From an uncultured Prevotella sp. (GTDB lineage: Bacteria; Bacteroidota; Bacteroidia; Bacteroidales; Bacteroidaceae): DNA of 64,000 nt. Below are positions 51,793-60,330 of the stretch, piece by piece (the stretch's first letter is position 1; every line of letters starts with the position of its first letter). Where the stretch lies: contig USPK01000001.1 in assembly GCA_900556465.1 (NCBI GenBank), positions 26,388 to 90,387 on the forward strand, in the 5' to 3' direction. Made by a program: the position numbers and the translations under genes. Under the pieces are notes generated by a model, which saw only the letters and a list, made by a program, of their open reading frames with translations, was not told the origin of the DNA and ran no database searches.

Positions 51793-54700
51793 TTACATTT
51801 TGCTTAAATTTTCGTTCCCTGAGCCTACGGACTGCATCACGGCCGTGGCAGCCGCGGGCGACGGGGCCTTGCGGACGCGCTTCGGCCCGTACGTCTCCAG
51901 CCCGCCCCACTCGGCCCGGTGCTGCGGCCGCTGGGGCGCCTCCTTCAGACTCTCGACAAAGAGCAACAGGCGGTTCATGACGTTGACCTCGCTTACGCCG
52001 CTGTCGAAATCGAGCGAGAGCAAGTGGAGCTCGGGATAGAGCTGCTTGATGCGCTTCTCTATGCCCTTCGACACGATGTGATTGGCAATACAGCCGAACG
52101 GTTGCAGGCTGATGACGTGGTCTATGCCCAGGCGCGCCATGGACAGAATCTCGCCCGGCAGCACCCAGCCCTCGCCGAACTGCGCGTTGAGGGAAACGAT
52201 TTTGGCCGCTTCCCCGGCCTCCTCGAACACGTTGTTGAACGGCAGGAAATAGCGGAAGCCGGCCCCGACCCTGTTGAAGCGTTCCATGCGCTTCCACACG
52301 AGGCCGTAAAGCCAACGAATCACGGCGTCGGGCACTATTTTGCGGCGCAGGCGGCTATTCTGCTTCACCTGGAAATTGACGAAGCCCTGGACGAAGAACT
52401 CGGTCAGCAACGGCGGGATGACTTCCACGCCGTGGTCCACGAGCCACTGGCTGATGTTCTTCTGGGCAAAGGGGTGGAACTTCAGGAAGATTTCCCCCAC
52501 GATGCCGACCCGGGGCACGGGCGCGTCGCCGGGCCGCATGATGGCGTTGAAGTCGCGCACGGCCAAGCGGAACAGGGACAGCAGTTCCTCGGGCGAATTG
52601 TTCTCCACGATGCGCCGGGCCGCGCTCAAGTACAGGTCTTTCAAGCGGGCGGCGGCGCCAGGCTCCTGCTCGCGGGCGGCGGCCGCGTAATACAGTTTCA
52701 CAATGCCGTCGCTGTACAGGAAGGTGTTCAGGACGATGGGGAGCAACTTGCGCCAATTCATGTGGAAGCCCGGCTGCTCGTTCTCCAGTCCGCCGCCAAA
52801 GGTGACGGAGAGGACCGGCACGTCGCCGAAGCCCGCCTCGGTAAGGACGCGCTTTATCAGAGAGATGTAGTTCGACGCCCGACACTGCCCGCCGGTCTGC
52901 GTAATGGCCACCGCCGTCGTCTTCGGGTCGTAGCGTTTCTCCTCAAAGGCCTTGATGATGTCGCCCACAATCAGCGTGGCCGGATAACAGACTTCGTTGT
53001 TCGCGTAACGCAGCCCCCAGTCGCACGACGCCGCGTCGCTCACCGGGAGATTCTCCACGTCGTAACCGGCCACTTTCATCAGCGACGGAATCAAAGGCGA
53101 AATGAACGGCGTAAAGAACGGAGCCAGTATCTTGCGGCGGCGGTCTTTCTTCTCGAATACGGGCGAAGTGACGAAAGGCTCCACGCCGTGCCGGCGGGTG
53201 CCGCCGGCCAGGGCCAGCTTTAGGCTGTCGATGGCCGAGCGTACGCGGAGTTTGATGGAACCTATGTTGCTGACGTCGTCTATCTTGAGCAGGGTCAACG
53301 TCTTGCCGTAGCGTTTCAACAGGTTGCGGGTCTCGTCCGTCAGGAAAGCGTCCGGGCCGCAACCGAAAGAGGTCATCTGCATACACTGCACGTCGTCGCC
53401 TTCACGGGCTACCCACTTCGCGGCGCGGAGAATACGGTTCGCATAGGCCCACTGTGAGACAAAGTGCACGTCGCTTACGTCGATGTCCTCGCCGCGTACG
53501 ATGTCGTCCGTGATGACGTTCACGCCCATCGCGGCCACCATGTCGGACAGTTTGTGCTGTATGAGCGGGTCGGCGTGGTAAGGGCGGCCGGCCAGCAGGA
53601 TAGTCAGTTCGCCCCGCTCCCTGCTTTGGCGCAGCACCTCGCGGTTGCGCGCGGCCAGCTCGCGCTCGTAGTCCTCCATCGCGGCCAGGGCGTCGCGGAA
53701 GGCCGCCTTCACCGTCTGCGTCCTGACGCCAAGCCCTGTCAGATAGTCCTTACACTGCCGGTAGAGCAGGCTACGGTCCTTGAACGTGATGGCCGGGGAG
53801 TCGATGAGGACGCCCTCGTCCTGTACACTCTTCACCACTTCCGCGTAGGCCGAGACAATGGGGCAGTTGTAGCTGTTCTGTCCCCCTTCGTGCTTCTCGA
53901 AGACCACGAACGGCATGAATATGCGGTCCACGCCGCGCGCGGCGAGGTCGTGCACGTGGCTGTGCACCAGCTTTGCCGGGAAACAGATGTTGTCGGACAT
54001 GACCAACTTCACCTTCGCCTCGTAACTGCTGAAGGTGGAAGGGGCCGAGAGCTCCACGCGAAAGCCGCACCGCGTGAAGAGCGTGTGCCAGAAGGGGTAT
54101 TCCTCGTACATATTCAGGCAGCGCGGAATCCCGACCGTGCCCATCGGCGCCTGCTCCGCCGGGTCGCGGTCGAAGAGCAGCTTCAGCTTGTCGGTATAAA
54201 CGTTCAGCCCGACCGTCTGCCCCACACCTTTATTATTATATATCTTCTCGCAACGATTGCCGGAGTAGTAGCGGTTGCCGTTCCCGAAGCGGTAGGTCGT
54301 AATGCGGCACTGGTTCTCGCAGCCGTGGCACTGCTGCTGCCGGGTGGTGTAGGTGGCGCGACCGACCAGCTCGTCCAGCGAAACGTCCACGTCGGCATAC
54401 CGCTGGGCGTAGAGCGCACAACCTATGGCCCCCATCAGCTCGGGACAGTCGCTGCGGAACACGTCGTGCCCGGTCAGTTTCTCGAAGGCCCGGACCACGG
54501 CGTCGTTCTTCATGGTTCCGCCCTGCACCACGATGTGCTCGCCCAGCTCGGCCGTATGCTTCAGCCGCAGCACCTTGTAGAGGCAGTTGCGCACTACGGA
54601 GTAGGACAGGCCGGCCGCTATGTCGGCCACGGTGGCCCCTTCGCGCAGCGCCTGCTTCACTTTCGAGTTCATGAAGACCGTGCAGCGCGTGCCCAAATCG

Positions 54701-56148
54701 CAGGGCAGGGCCGCCCGGCACGCTTCGCGGGCGAACTCCGCTACGCCGTAGCCCATCGACTTGGCGAACGTTTCGATGAAGGAGCCGCACCCGGACGAGC
54801 AGGCCTCGTTGATTTCGATGCGGTTCACGACTCCGTCGGCGACGAACATGGCCTTCATGTCCTGGCCGCCGATGTCGAGGATGAACGATACGTCCGGCGC
54901 GATGTGGCGGGCAGCCATGTAGTGCGCGATGGTTTCTATGATGCCGCCGTCCAGGCGGAAGGCCGCGCGAATCAGGTCCTCGCCGTAGCCCGTTACGCAG
55001 CTGCCCGTCAGGTGTACTTCCGTCCCCGCCTCGCGGCAGGCCTCGATGAAGGCCTTCAGGCCCTGCTCGGCGGCGGCTATCGGGTTGCCGTCGTTGCTGT
55101 GGTAATAGGAATAGAGCAACTGGTTGTCGCGGTTGAGGAATACGATTTTCGTCGTGGTCGACCCGGAGTCGATGCCCAGGGTCACGTCTTCGCGCCCCCG
55201 CCCGAGCGGCTTGCGCACCAGGCGGTACTGCGAGATGCGCCGGCACCAGTCCGCATAGTCCTCCTCCCCCTGGAAGATGGGCTCCATGCCTTTGCGCGGC
55301 CGGTAGTCCGCAGCCAGCCGGGAGCGGATGGCCGTTGCCAGCGCGTCGAGCGGTAGCGCCGCGCCTTCGGCGGGAGCCAGTGCGGCCCCCCAGGCCGGGA
55401 GCAGGTGGCTGTCGGCCGGGAGCAGCACGTCGCTCTCCTTCAGGTGCAGATAGTCGACAAAGGCCCGGCGCAGGGCGGAGAGGAACGTGAGCGGCCCGCC
55501 GCAGAAGAGGACGGGCGCCGATATGTCGCTGCCGTGGGCCAACGTGACGACGGTCTGCACCGCTACGGCGTGGAACACCGAAGCGGCGATGTCCTCGCGG
55601 CTGGCATTCTTCGCCAGCAGGTTCTGAATATCCGTCTTGCTGAACACGCCACACCGCGAAGCGATGGGGTATATGTGTTGCGCCCGGAGGGCCAGTTCGT
55701 TGAGCTCGTCCGGCTTCACGCCCAGCAGGATGGCCATTTGGTCGATGAAGGCCCCCGTACCGCCGGCGCAGTTGCCGTTCATACGCATGTCGGTGGCCTG
55801 TCCGTTGCGGAAGAAGACCACCTTCGCGTCCTCGCCCCCTATGTCGATCATCGTCTCGGCCCGAGCGCAGGCGCGGCGCACGTAGTGCGTGGCGGCCACC
55901 ACCTCCTGCACGAAGTCCAGGCCGCAGGTCTCGGCAATGCCCATGCCGACCGAGCCCGTCAGGTGCAGGCTCACGGCCGACGTGCCCGTGGTGGGCGCCA
56001 CGGCCGAGAGCAGTTCCAGCAACTTTTCCCGGATTCGGGCGTTGTGGCGCTCGTAGTGTGTGAAGACGGGCCGGCCCTCTGCGTCCAGCACCACGGCCTT
56101 TATCGTGGTGGACCCGATGTCGAGACCCATGCTATAGGTTGGCTTCAT
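51793..56148 (-). CDS. giant acyl-CoA dehydratase activase-like protein (double BadF/BcrD ATPase + DUF2229/HgdB-like)
   Basis: A 1451-residue cytoplasmic protein. Two ASKHA-fold ATPase domains of the BadF/BadG/BcrA/BcrD type are fused in tandem: the first (about 1-265) starts GLDIGSTTIKAV and has the Cys-bearing CAGGTGAFIDQMA; the second (about 325-580) starts GIDSGSTTTKIV and has CSSGCGSFIETF. A Cys-rich linker (QQCHGCENQCR, about 615-625) leads into a DUF2229 region and a 2-hydroxyacyl-CoA-dehydratase-like C-terminus. Activases of this family use ATP and a 4Fe-4S cluster to inject an electron into a dehydratase. Having both parts in one chain suggests a self-contained reductase or dehydratase with no established substrate. 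It diverges from an AraC regulator. Confidence 0.9.
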   Translation of the reverse strand: MKPTYSMGLDIGSTTIKAVVLDAEGRPVFTHYERHNARIREKLLELLSAVAPTTGTSAVSLHLTGSVGMGIAETCGLDFVQEVVAATHYVRRACARAETMIDIGGEDAKVVFFRNGQATDMRMNGNCAGGTGAFIDQMAILLGVKPDELNELALRAQHIYPIASRCGVFSKTDIQNLLAKNASREDIAASVFHAVAVQTVVTLAHGSDISAPVLFCGGPLTFLSALRRAFVDYLHLKESDVLLPADSHLLPAWGAALAPAEGAALPLDALATAIRSRLAADYRPRKGMEPIFQGEEDYADWCRRISQYRLVRKPLGRGREDVTLGIDSGSTTTKIVFLNRDNQLLYSYYHSNDGNPIAAAEQGLKAFIEACREAGTEVHLTGSCVTGYGEDLIRAAFRLDGGIIETIAHYMAARHIAPDVSFILDIGGQDMKAMFVADGVVNRIEINEACSSGCGSFIETFAKSMGYGVAEFAREACRAALPCDLGTRCTVFMNSKVKQALREGATVADIAAGLSYSVVRNCLYKVLRLKHTAELGEHIVVQGGTMKNDAVVRAFEKLTGHDVFRSDCPELMGAIGCALYAQRYADVDVSLDELVGRATYTTRQQQCHGCENQCRITTYRFGNGNRYYSGNRCEKIYNNKGVGQTVGLNVYTDKLKLLFDRDPAEQAPMGTVGIPRCLNMYEEYPFWHTLFTRCGFRVELSAPSTFSSYEAKVKLVMSDNICFPAKLVHSHVHDLAARGVDRIFMPFVVFEKHEGGQNSYNCPIVSAYAEVVKSVQDEGVLIDSPAITFKDRSLLYRQCKDYLTGLGVRTQTVKAAFRDALAAMEDYERELAARNREVLRQSRERGELTILLAGRPYHADPLIQHKLSDMVAAMGVNVITDDIVRGEDIDVSDVHFVSQWAYANRILRAAKWVAREGDDVQCMQMTSFGCGPDAFLTDETRNLLKRYGKTLTLLKIDDVSNIGSIKLRVRSAIDSLKLALAGGTRRHGVEPFVTSPVFEKKDRRRKILAPFFTPFISPLIPSLMKVAGYDVENLPVSDAASCDWGLRYANNEVCYPATLIVGDIIKAFEEKRYDPKTTAVAITQTGGQCRASNYISLIKRVLTEAGFGDVPVLSVTFGGGLENEQPGFHMNWRKLLPIVLNTFLYSDGIVKLYYAAAAREQEPGAAARLKDLYLSAARRIVENNSPEELLSLFRLAVRDFNAIMRPGDAPVPRVGIVGEIFLKFHPFAQKNISQWLVDHGVEVIPPLLTEFFVQGFVNFQVKQNSRLRRKIVPDAVIRWLYGLVWKRMERFNRVGAGFRYFLPFNNVFEEAGEAAKIVSLNAQFGEGWVLPGEILSMARLGIDHVISLQPFGCIANHIVSKGIEKRIKQLYPELHLLSLDFDSGVSEVNVMNRLLLFVESLKEAPQRPQHRAEWGGLETYGPKRVRKAPSPAAATAVMQSVGSGNENLSKM

Positions 56149-56173
56149 AAGTGCTATTTTTCGTTTTTACGGG

Positions 56174-56181
56174 CAAAGTTA
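56174..56181 (-). promoter_or_regulatory. -7 promoter box (TAACTTTG) for the giant activase gene
   Basis: Perfect TAnnTTTG on the minus strand. It predicts a start near 56167 and a leader of about 18 bases. Confidence 0.8.
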
Positions 56182-56291
56182 AGTCGGTTACGGCGAGTGG
56201 GAAAGTGCAATTTTGGGGTTATCCTGTGCAAAATCCACGGTTTCTGCCGCAAATTGTCCGTAGATATGTTGATTTTGTGCGAAACTATTCG

Positions 56292-56299
56292 TTAATTTG
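56292..56299 (+). promoter_or_regulatory. probable -7 box (TTAATTTG) for the second AraC regulator
   Basis: One mismatch to TAnnTTTG in the AT-rich part of the divergent region. It predicts a start near 56306. Confidence 0.55.
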
Positions 56300-56328
56300 C
56301 GCTGTGCCCCTGCAACGGGCGACAGACT

Positions 56329-57192
56329 ATGCCAGAAAAAGTTTACCACATCGGCGACGCCGGCGACTGGGACGCCGGGACCGACCAGACGCGCGGCAGC
56401 CGCCTGGGCATCCTGCTGTGCCGGAGCGGCGGGGCGGAGCTGCTGCTCGACGACCGCTTCTTCCGCATCGGGACGAACCATCTGCTGTTTCTCCCGCCCT
56501 ACTCGCGCTTCCAAGTGCTGCGCCGCTCGGCCGACTTCGCGGGCCCCGTCCTCGAGGTCGACGTCGACGTGTTCCAGGCGCTCTTCGACAAAATCACGGT
56601 CGACGACCGCCTCTGCATACGCCAGCACCCCTGCGTCCTGCTCGATGTGGAACAGCACCGACGCCTGGAGCAGGCGCTGGGTAGCACGCTGAAGCTCATC
56701 ACGGCACAGGAGGGCGACCGCGGCCCGGGCGCGGCCAAGCTGGCTACGCACATCACGCACGCCCTGCTGTCCACCTACTGGCTCGAGGCGCTCAAGGCCT
56801 ACTTCGACTGTGGTCCGGCCACCGGTGCGCCGAAGAGTACGGCGGACCAGGTGCTGGAAAACTTCCTCCAGTTGCTCGGTCACCACAGCATCCGCGAGCG
56901 GAGCGTGGGCTTCTATGCGCAGCGCCTCCACCTCTCGGCGGGCTATCTCTCGGCCCAGGTGAAGGCCAAGACGGGCCGTTCGGCGATGCAGTGGATCATA
57001 GACTTCACCCTCGCGCAGGCCAAGCACTATCTGCGCTCCACGACGTGGAGCGTCAAAGAGATTGCTGCGGCGATGAACTTCCCCGACCAGTCGACCTTCG
57101 GGCGCTATTTCCGGCTGCACGGGGGCCTCTCGCCGACGGACTACCGCAAGCTGCCGAGCCACGCGGACCGTTCCGCCGAGAACTGGCCTTAG
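56329..57192 (+). CDS. AraC family transcriptional regulator with repeat-encoded C-terminus
   Basis: A 287-residue regulator with an N-terminal cupin-like sensing domain (about 1-150; RLGILLCRSGGAELLLDD) and a C-terminal pair of helix-turn-helix motifs (about 185-276; VKEIAAAMNFPDQSTFGRYF then GLSPTDYRK). The family normally ends within a few residues of that last motif. Here eleven further codons, reading SHADRSAENWP, and the TAG stop come from the flank and palindrome of repeat copy 7, so an element insertion probably replaced the original end. It is divergent from the giant activase gene, with 180 bases between, and probably regulates it. Confidence 0.9.
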   Translation: MPEKVYHIGDAGDWDAGTDQTRGSRLGILLCRSGGAELLLDDRFFRIGTNHLLFLPPYSRFQVLRRSADFAGPVLEVDVDVFQALFDKITVDDRLCIRQHPCVLLDVEQHRRLEQALGSTLKLITAQEGDRGPGAAKLATHITHALLSTYWLEALKAYFDCGPATGAPKSTADQVLENFLQLLGHHSIRERSVGFYAQRLHLSAGYLSAQVKAKTGRSAMQWIIDFTLAQAKHYLRSTTWSVKEIAAAMNFPDQSTFGRYFRLHGGLSPTDYRKLPSHADRSAENWP

Positions 57193-57241
57193 CCCCGTCG
57201 CGACGGGGCTAAGGCCAGTTCTTACGGGGCTAAGGCCCGTA
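57179..57241. repeat. 21-bp modular repeat element, copy 7 (44-bp perfect palindrome)
   Basis: 57179-57200 and 57201-57222 are exact reverse complements with no spacer, centred on CGTCGCGACG; a further unit with the AGTTCTTAC linker follows. The left arm contains the last codons and the TAG stop (57190-57192) of the AraC gene. The transcript would therefore fold into a 22-bp stem around the stop codon. Confidence 0.95.
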
Positions 57242-57271
57242 GTTGCCGTCCCTGGCCGCGCGGCCGCCGGG

Positions 57272-58339
57272 CTATTCCTCCTTCACGACGTAACGCTTGT
57301 AGTAGGCCAGCGCCATGGTCGTAACGGGCAGGGCGACAATGAGCCCGCCGATGCCGCCTACGAAGGCGCCGACGGAGAGCGACAGCAGAATGATGGCCGG
57401 CGAGAGTCCCATGATTTTCCCCATAACCCGGGGCGTGACCACTACGTCCTGCACCACCTGGACTACGACGTAGACGAGCACGACGCTGCCGATGAGCAGC
57501 CAGAAGTTCTCGCCCGTCTCGGCCGCCCGGAGCAGGGCCAGCACCGTGGCGGGCAGGAAACCGGCCAGCTGAAGGTAGGGCACGAAACTGATGATGCCGA
57601 TGAAGCAGCCCAGGGCCAGCGGCATGCTGAAGTCGACCAGGTAGAAGCCCAACGAGAACATGACGCAGTTGCTCAAGGCGATGAGCAGCTGGCCGCGGAA
57701 GTAGCCGCACATGTAGTAGGTGACGTCGTTCACGAACTGGCGAGCAAAGGGCCGGCGACGCTGGGGGATGTACGTGACCCACTTCTTCGCGTAGCGCTCA
57801 TAGTCGAGCATGAGGAAGAAAAGGTAGAGGAAGGCAATGAGCCAGGACATCACGCCGATGATGGTACTGGCCGTGGAGAGGAGGATATCCCACACCTGCG
57901 GCACGATACTCTTTACGGCCGTGAACAGGTCGCCCGCCTTCACCCAGCGGTAAACGTCCGTGCGGCGGAAGTATTCGTTGAAATACTGCTCCACGACTGC
58001 CGGCAGCGAGGAATGGGTCCCGCCGTGCTCCAGGTAGTTGGCGATGACGTCCTTCACGTGAAGGCACTCGTCCACCATGGGCGGCACGCAGAGCCACAGC
58101 AGGCCGACCAGGGCGGCCAGTGCCAGCAGCAGCGTGAGCACGACGCAGGGCAGGCGGAAGTGGAGCCGGCACTTGTACTGCAGGAAGTCGACCACGGGAT
58201 TGAGCAGATAGGCTATCACGCCCGCTACGAGGAACGGCACCACTACGGCGCTGAGATAGCGGAACAGGAGCCAGCAGACCACCACGGCGGCCACGATGAG
58301 CAGGCCGCGGGCAAAACGGTCGAAGGTAATCGGTTTCAT
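57272..58339 (-). CDS. AI-2E family transporter
   Basis: A 355-residue inner-membrane protein with about eight helices in the AI-2E/YdgG/PerM pattern. Hydrophobic pairs lie at the N-terminus (about 10-55). A soluble middle part (about 85-150) follows, and then a helical bundle from about 165 to 340 with the conserved family phrases FIGIISFVPYL and VVQDVVVTPRVMGKIMGLSP. Members export diverse small molecules or Na+, and autoinducer-2 export has been claimed for one E. coli member. The start at 58339 is chosen because the promoter box (58427-58434) excludes the longer frame beginning at 58429. Confidence 0.9.
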   Translation of the reverse strand: MKPITFDRFARGLLIVAAVVVCWLLFRYLSAVVVPFLVAGVIAYLLNPVVDFLQYKCRLHFRLPCVVLTLLLALAALVGLLWLCVPPMVDECLHVKDVIANYLEHGGTHSSLPAVVEQYFNEYFRRTDVYRWVKAGDLFTAVKSIVPQVWDILLSTASTIIGVMSWLIAFLYLFFLMLDYERYAKKWVTYIPQRRRPFARQFVNDVTYYMCGYFRGQLLIALSNCVMFSLGFYLVDFSMPLALGCFIGIISFVPYLQLAGFLPATVLALLRAAETGENFWLLIGSVVLVYVVVQVVQDVVVTPRVMGKIMGLSPAIILLSLSVGAFVGGIGGLIVALPVTTMALAYYKRYVVKEE

Positions 58340-58426
58340 ATCGTAAACGTATCGGGGTACGCCGTGCCCCGTGCGGCCTCGCTCCGAACACCGGAAAAGC
58401 CGCCGGTGTGCCCGTACCCGGCCCTG

Positions 58427-58434
58427 CAAAAATA
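58427..58434 (-). promoter_or_regulatory. -7 promoter box (TATTTTTG) for the AI-2E transporter
   Basis: Perfect TAnnTTTG on the minus strand. It gives a leader of about 80 bases that is GC-rich and has no clear fold. Confidence 0.7.
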
Positions 58435-58497
58435 GGCATAACTTCTATAAAAAAGCAAATATCGCCGCCTTTTGTTTGCCCGGCACCGAGAAATCCA

Positions 58498-58505
58498 TAT
58501 ATTTG
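58498..58505 (+). promoter_or_regulatory. -7 promoter box (TATATTTG) abutting the rsmI start
   Basis: Perfect TAnnTTTG only four bases before the ATG at 58510. With the usual box-to-start spacing, transcription should begin on or within the start codon. Confidence 0.75.
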
Positions 58506-58509
58506 CAGC

Positions 58510-59232
58510 ATGGGAATGCTCTACCTTGTCCCCACGCCCGTGGGCAATCTTGAGGACATTACGCTCCGCGCCCTGCGCGTCTTGAAGGAGGTCGACGTCG
58601 TCCTGGCCGAGGACACCCGCACGTCGGGAATGCTCCTCCACCACTATGACATCAGGAACAAGCTCTGTTCGCACCACAAGTTCAACGAGCACCAGACGGC
58701 CGACGCCTTTGCCGCTCGCATGGCGGCCGGGGAAACGATGGCCCTCATTACCGACGCGGGCACGCCGGGTATTTCGGACCCGGGCTTCATGCTGGTGCGG
58801 GCCTGCGTGGCCCGGGGCGTCGAGGTGCAGTGCCTGCCCGGGCCGACGGCGTTCGTACCGGCACTGGCCGCTTCGGGACTGCCCTGCGAGCGCTTCACCT
58901 TTGAAGGATTCCTGCCGGTTAAGAAGGGTCGCGCCACGCGCTTGGAACAGCTGCGCGAGGAGCAGCGCACGATGGTCTTCTACGAGTCGCCCTACCGCGT
59001 GGTCAAGACGCTGGGCCAGCTGGCCGAGGTCTTCGGGCCCGAGCGCCGCATGTCGGCCTGCCGCGAAATCTCCAAGGTGCACGAGGAAAGCGTGCGCGGC
59101 ACCATAGCCGAGGTGCTGGCCCACTTTGAAGCCACCGAGCCGCGCGGGGAATTTGTCCTCGTCGTCGAGGGCCAGGGCTCCGCCAAACGCGCCGCCGGCA
59201 AACGCGCGGCCCGACAGGCCGACGAGGACTGA
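58510..59232 (+). CDS. rsmI: 16S rRNA (cytidine(1402)-2'-O)-methyltransferase RsmI
   Basis: A 240-residue SAM-dependent enzyme that methylates C1402 of 16S rRNA, tuning the ribosomal P site. The tetrapyrrole-methylase-like fold shows the RsmI signatures LVPTPVGNLEDITLRAL (5-21), EDTRTSG (34-40), ITDAGTPGISDPG (about 78-90) and FYESPYRV (about 157-164). The C-terminus is a short basic tail. Only four bases lie between the -7 box and the ATG, so the mRNA may be leaderless; an ATG at 58516 (third codon) is an alternative. A lipoprotein gene follows after 31 bases. Confidence 0.95.
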   Translation: MGMLYLVPTPVGNLEDITLRALRVLKEVDVVLAEDTRTSGMLLHHYDIRNKLCSHHKFNEHQTADAFAARMAAGETMALITDAGTPGISDPGFMLVRACVARGVEVQCLPGPTAFVPALAASGLPCERFTFEGFLPVKKGRATRLEQLREEQRTMVFYESPYRVVKTLGQLAEVFGPERRMSACREISKVHEESVRGTIAEVLAHFEATEPRGEFVLVVEGQGSAKRAAGKRAARQADED

Positions 59233-59263
59233 GCTTACGCCACGAAAAAATTATACTTCCGAT

Positions 59264-60133
59264 ATGAAACAATTACTTTTTATTGCTGTCGCCGTGGCCG
59301 CCTTGACGGTCGGCGGCTGCCAGTCGAAAAGAGAAAAGGAAATGGCCGAGGACCAGTCCCAAGCCACCATCGACTCACTGCAACGGGTCATCGCGCAAAG
59401 CAAAAGCGAGTCGGAGGACATGGCCAAGACCATCCAGCAAATCCGTGACGGCTTCCGCCAAATCAACGAGGCCGAGGGCCGCGTAACCAAGGAACAGAGC
59501 GAAGGCTCTGACCAGCAAGTCATCGTGGAGAATATGGCCTTCATCCAGCAGACGTTGCGCCTGAACCGCTCGCGTATTGCCTACCTGCAGGAGCAGTTGC
59601 GCAATGCCAACCAGACAAGCAAGGAGGCCAAGGACGCCTATGAGGCCATGGTCGAGGAGTTCAACCGCCAGCTGGAGAGTAAGACCAAGGAAATCGAGGA
59701 CTTGCGCCAGCAGCTGGCCGAGAAGGACATTCAAATCGCCGAGCAGGGCGAACAAATCAGCCAGTTGAGCAGCAACGTGGAGGACCTGACCTCGCAGAAC
59801 GAGGAGAAAGCCCGCCAGATGGCCGAGCAGGACGCTAAAATCCACGAGGCATGGTACGTCTTCGGCACTAAGAAGGAGCTGCGCGAGGAGCATATCCTTG
59901 AAGACGGCGACGTGATGCGTTCGGCCGACATGAACAAGGATTACTTCACGAAGATTGACATCCGCGTCACGAAGAAGATTCCGCTCTACTCCAAGAAGGC
60001 CGAGCTCAAGTCGGACCACCCGATGGGCTCCTACGTGCTGGAGAAGGACGCACACGGACTCTACACGCTGCGCATCACTAACCCGGACTCGTTCTGGAGC
60101 ACCAGCCGCTATCTCGTCATCTTAGTTAAATAA
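59264..60133 (+). CDS. coiled-coil lipoprotein of unknown function
   Basis: A 289-residue exported lipoprotein with a type II signal peptide and lipobox VGGC (Cys19). Residues about 25-195 form a long coiled coil rich in Gln, Glu and Lys (IEDLRQQLAEKDIQIAEQ, for example). The last 90 residues make a globular domain with a conserved-looking AWYVFGTKKELREEHILED and DMNKDYFTKIDI. Such proteins are common in Bacteroidales genomes and are anchored in the inner or outer membrane, but I know no assigned role. The start at 59264 is fixed by the signal peptide; in-frame upstream sequence overlaps rsmI and is not lipoprotein-like. A terminator follows. Confidence 0.87.
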   Translation: MKQLLFIAVAVAALTVGGCQSKREKEMAEDQSQATIDSLQRVIAQSKSESEDMAKTIQQIRDGFRQINEAEGRVTKEQSEGSDQQVIVENMAFIQQTLRLNRSRIAYLQEQLRNANQTSKEAKDAYEAMVEEFNRQLESKTKEIEDLRQQLAEKDIQIAEQGEQISQLSSNVEDLTSQNEEKARQMAEQDAKIHEAWYVFGTKKELREEHILEDGDVMRSADMNKDYFTKIDIRVTKKIPLYSKKAELKSDHPMGSYVLEKDAHGLYTLRITNPDSFWSTSRYLVILVK

Positions 60134-60150
60134 ATGTTTTTCTCAAGCCC

Positions 60151-60200
60151 GGAAGCGTGTTGCCTAAGGCCATAGGCCGCGGCAACGCGCTTCCTTTTTT
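60151..60200 (+). terminator. intrinsic terminator of the lipoprotein gene
   Basis: A 14-bp stem with one G-U pair (60151-60164 with 60181-60194) is followed by TTTTTT. The next 130 bases are GC-rich and contain a small hairpin (GTGCGCTG/CAGCGCAC, 60202-60209 with 60238-60245). Confidence 0.92.
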
Positions 60201-60330
60201 CGTGCGCTGACGCGAGAGGTCCGTCCCCCGGCCCCGGCAGCGCACCCGGAGCGGACGGCGGACGGAGCAAAAGCGGGCTCCGCGGCGCCTGTCTGCCCGC
60301 ACGCACGGACTTAACACAACAACTTCATCC

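Noticed and set aside
53464..55356. A 630-codon open frame opposite the giant activase gene
   Set aside because: Antisense shadow of a strongly supported gene, with no domain motifs and no promoter of its own.
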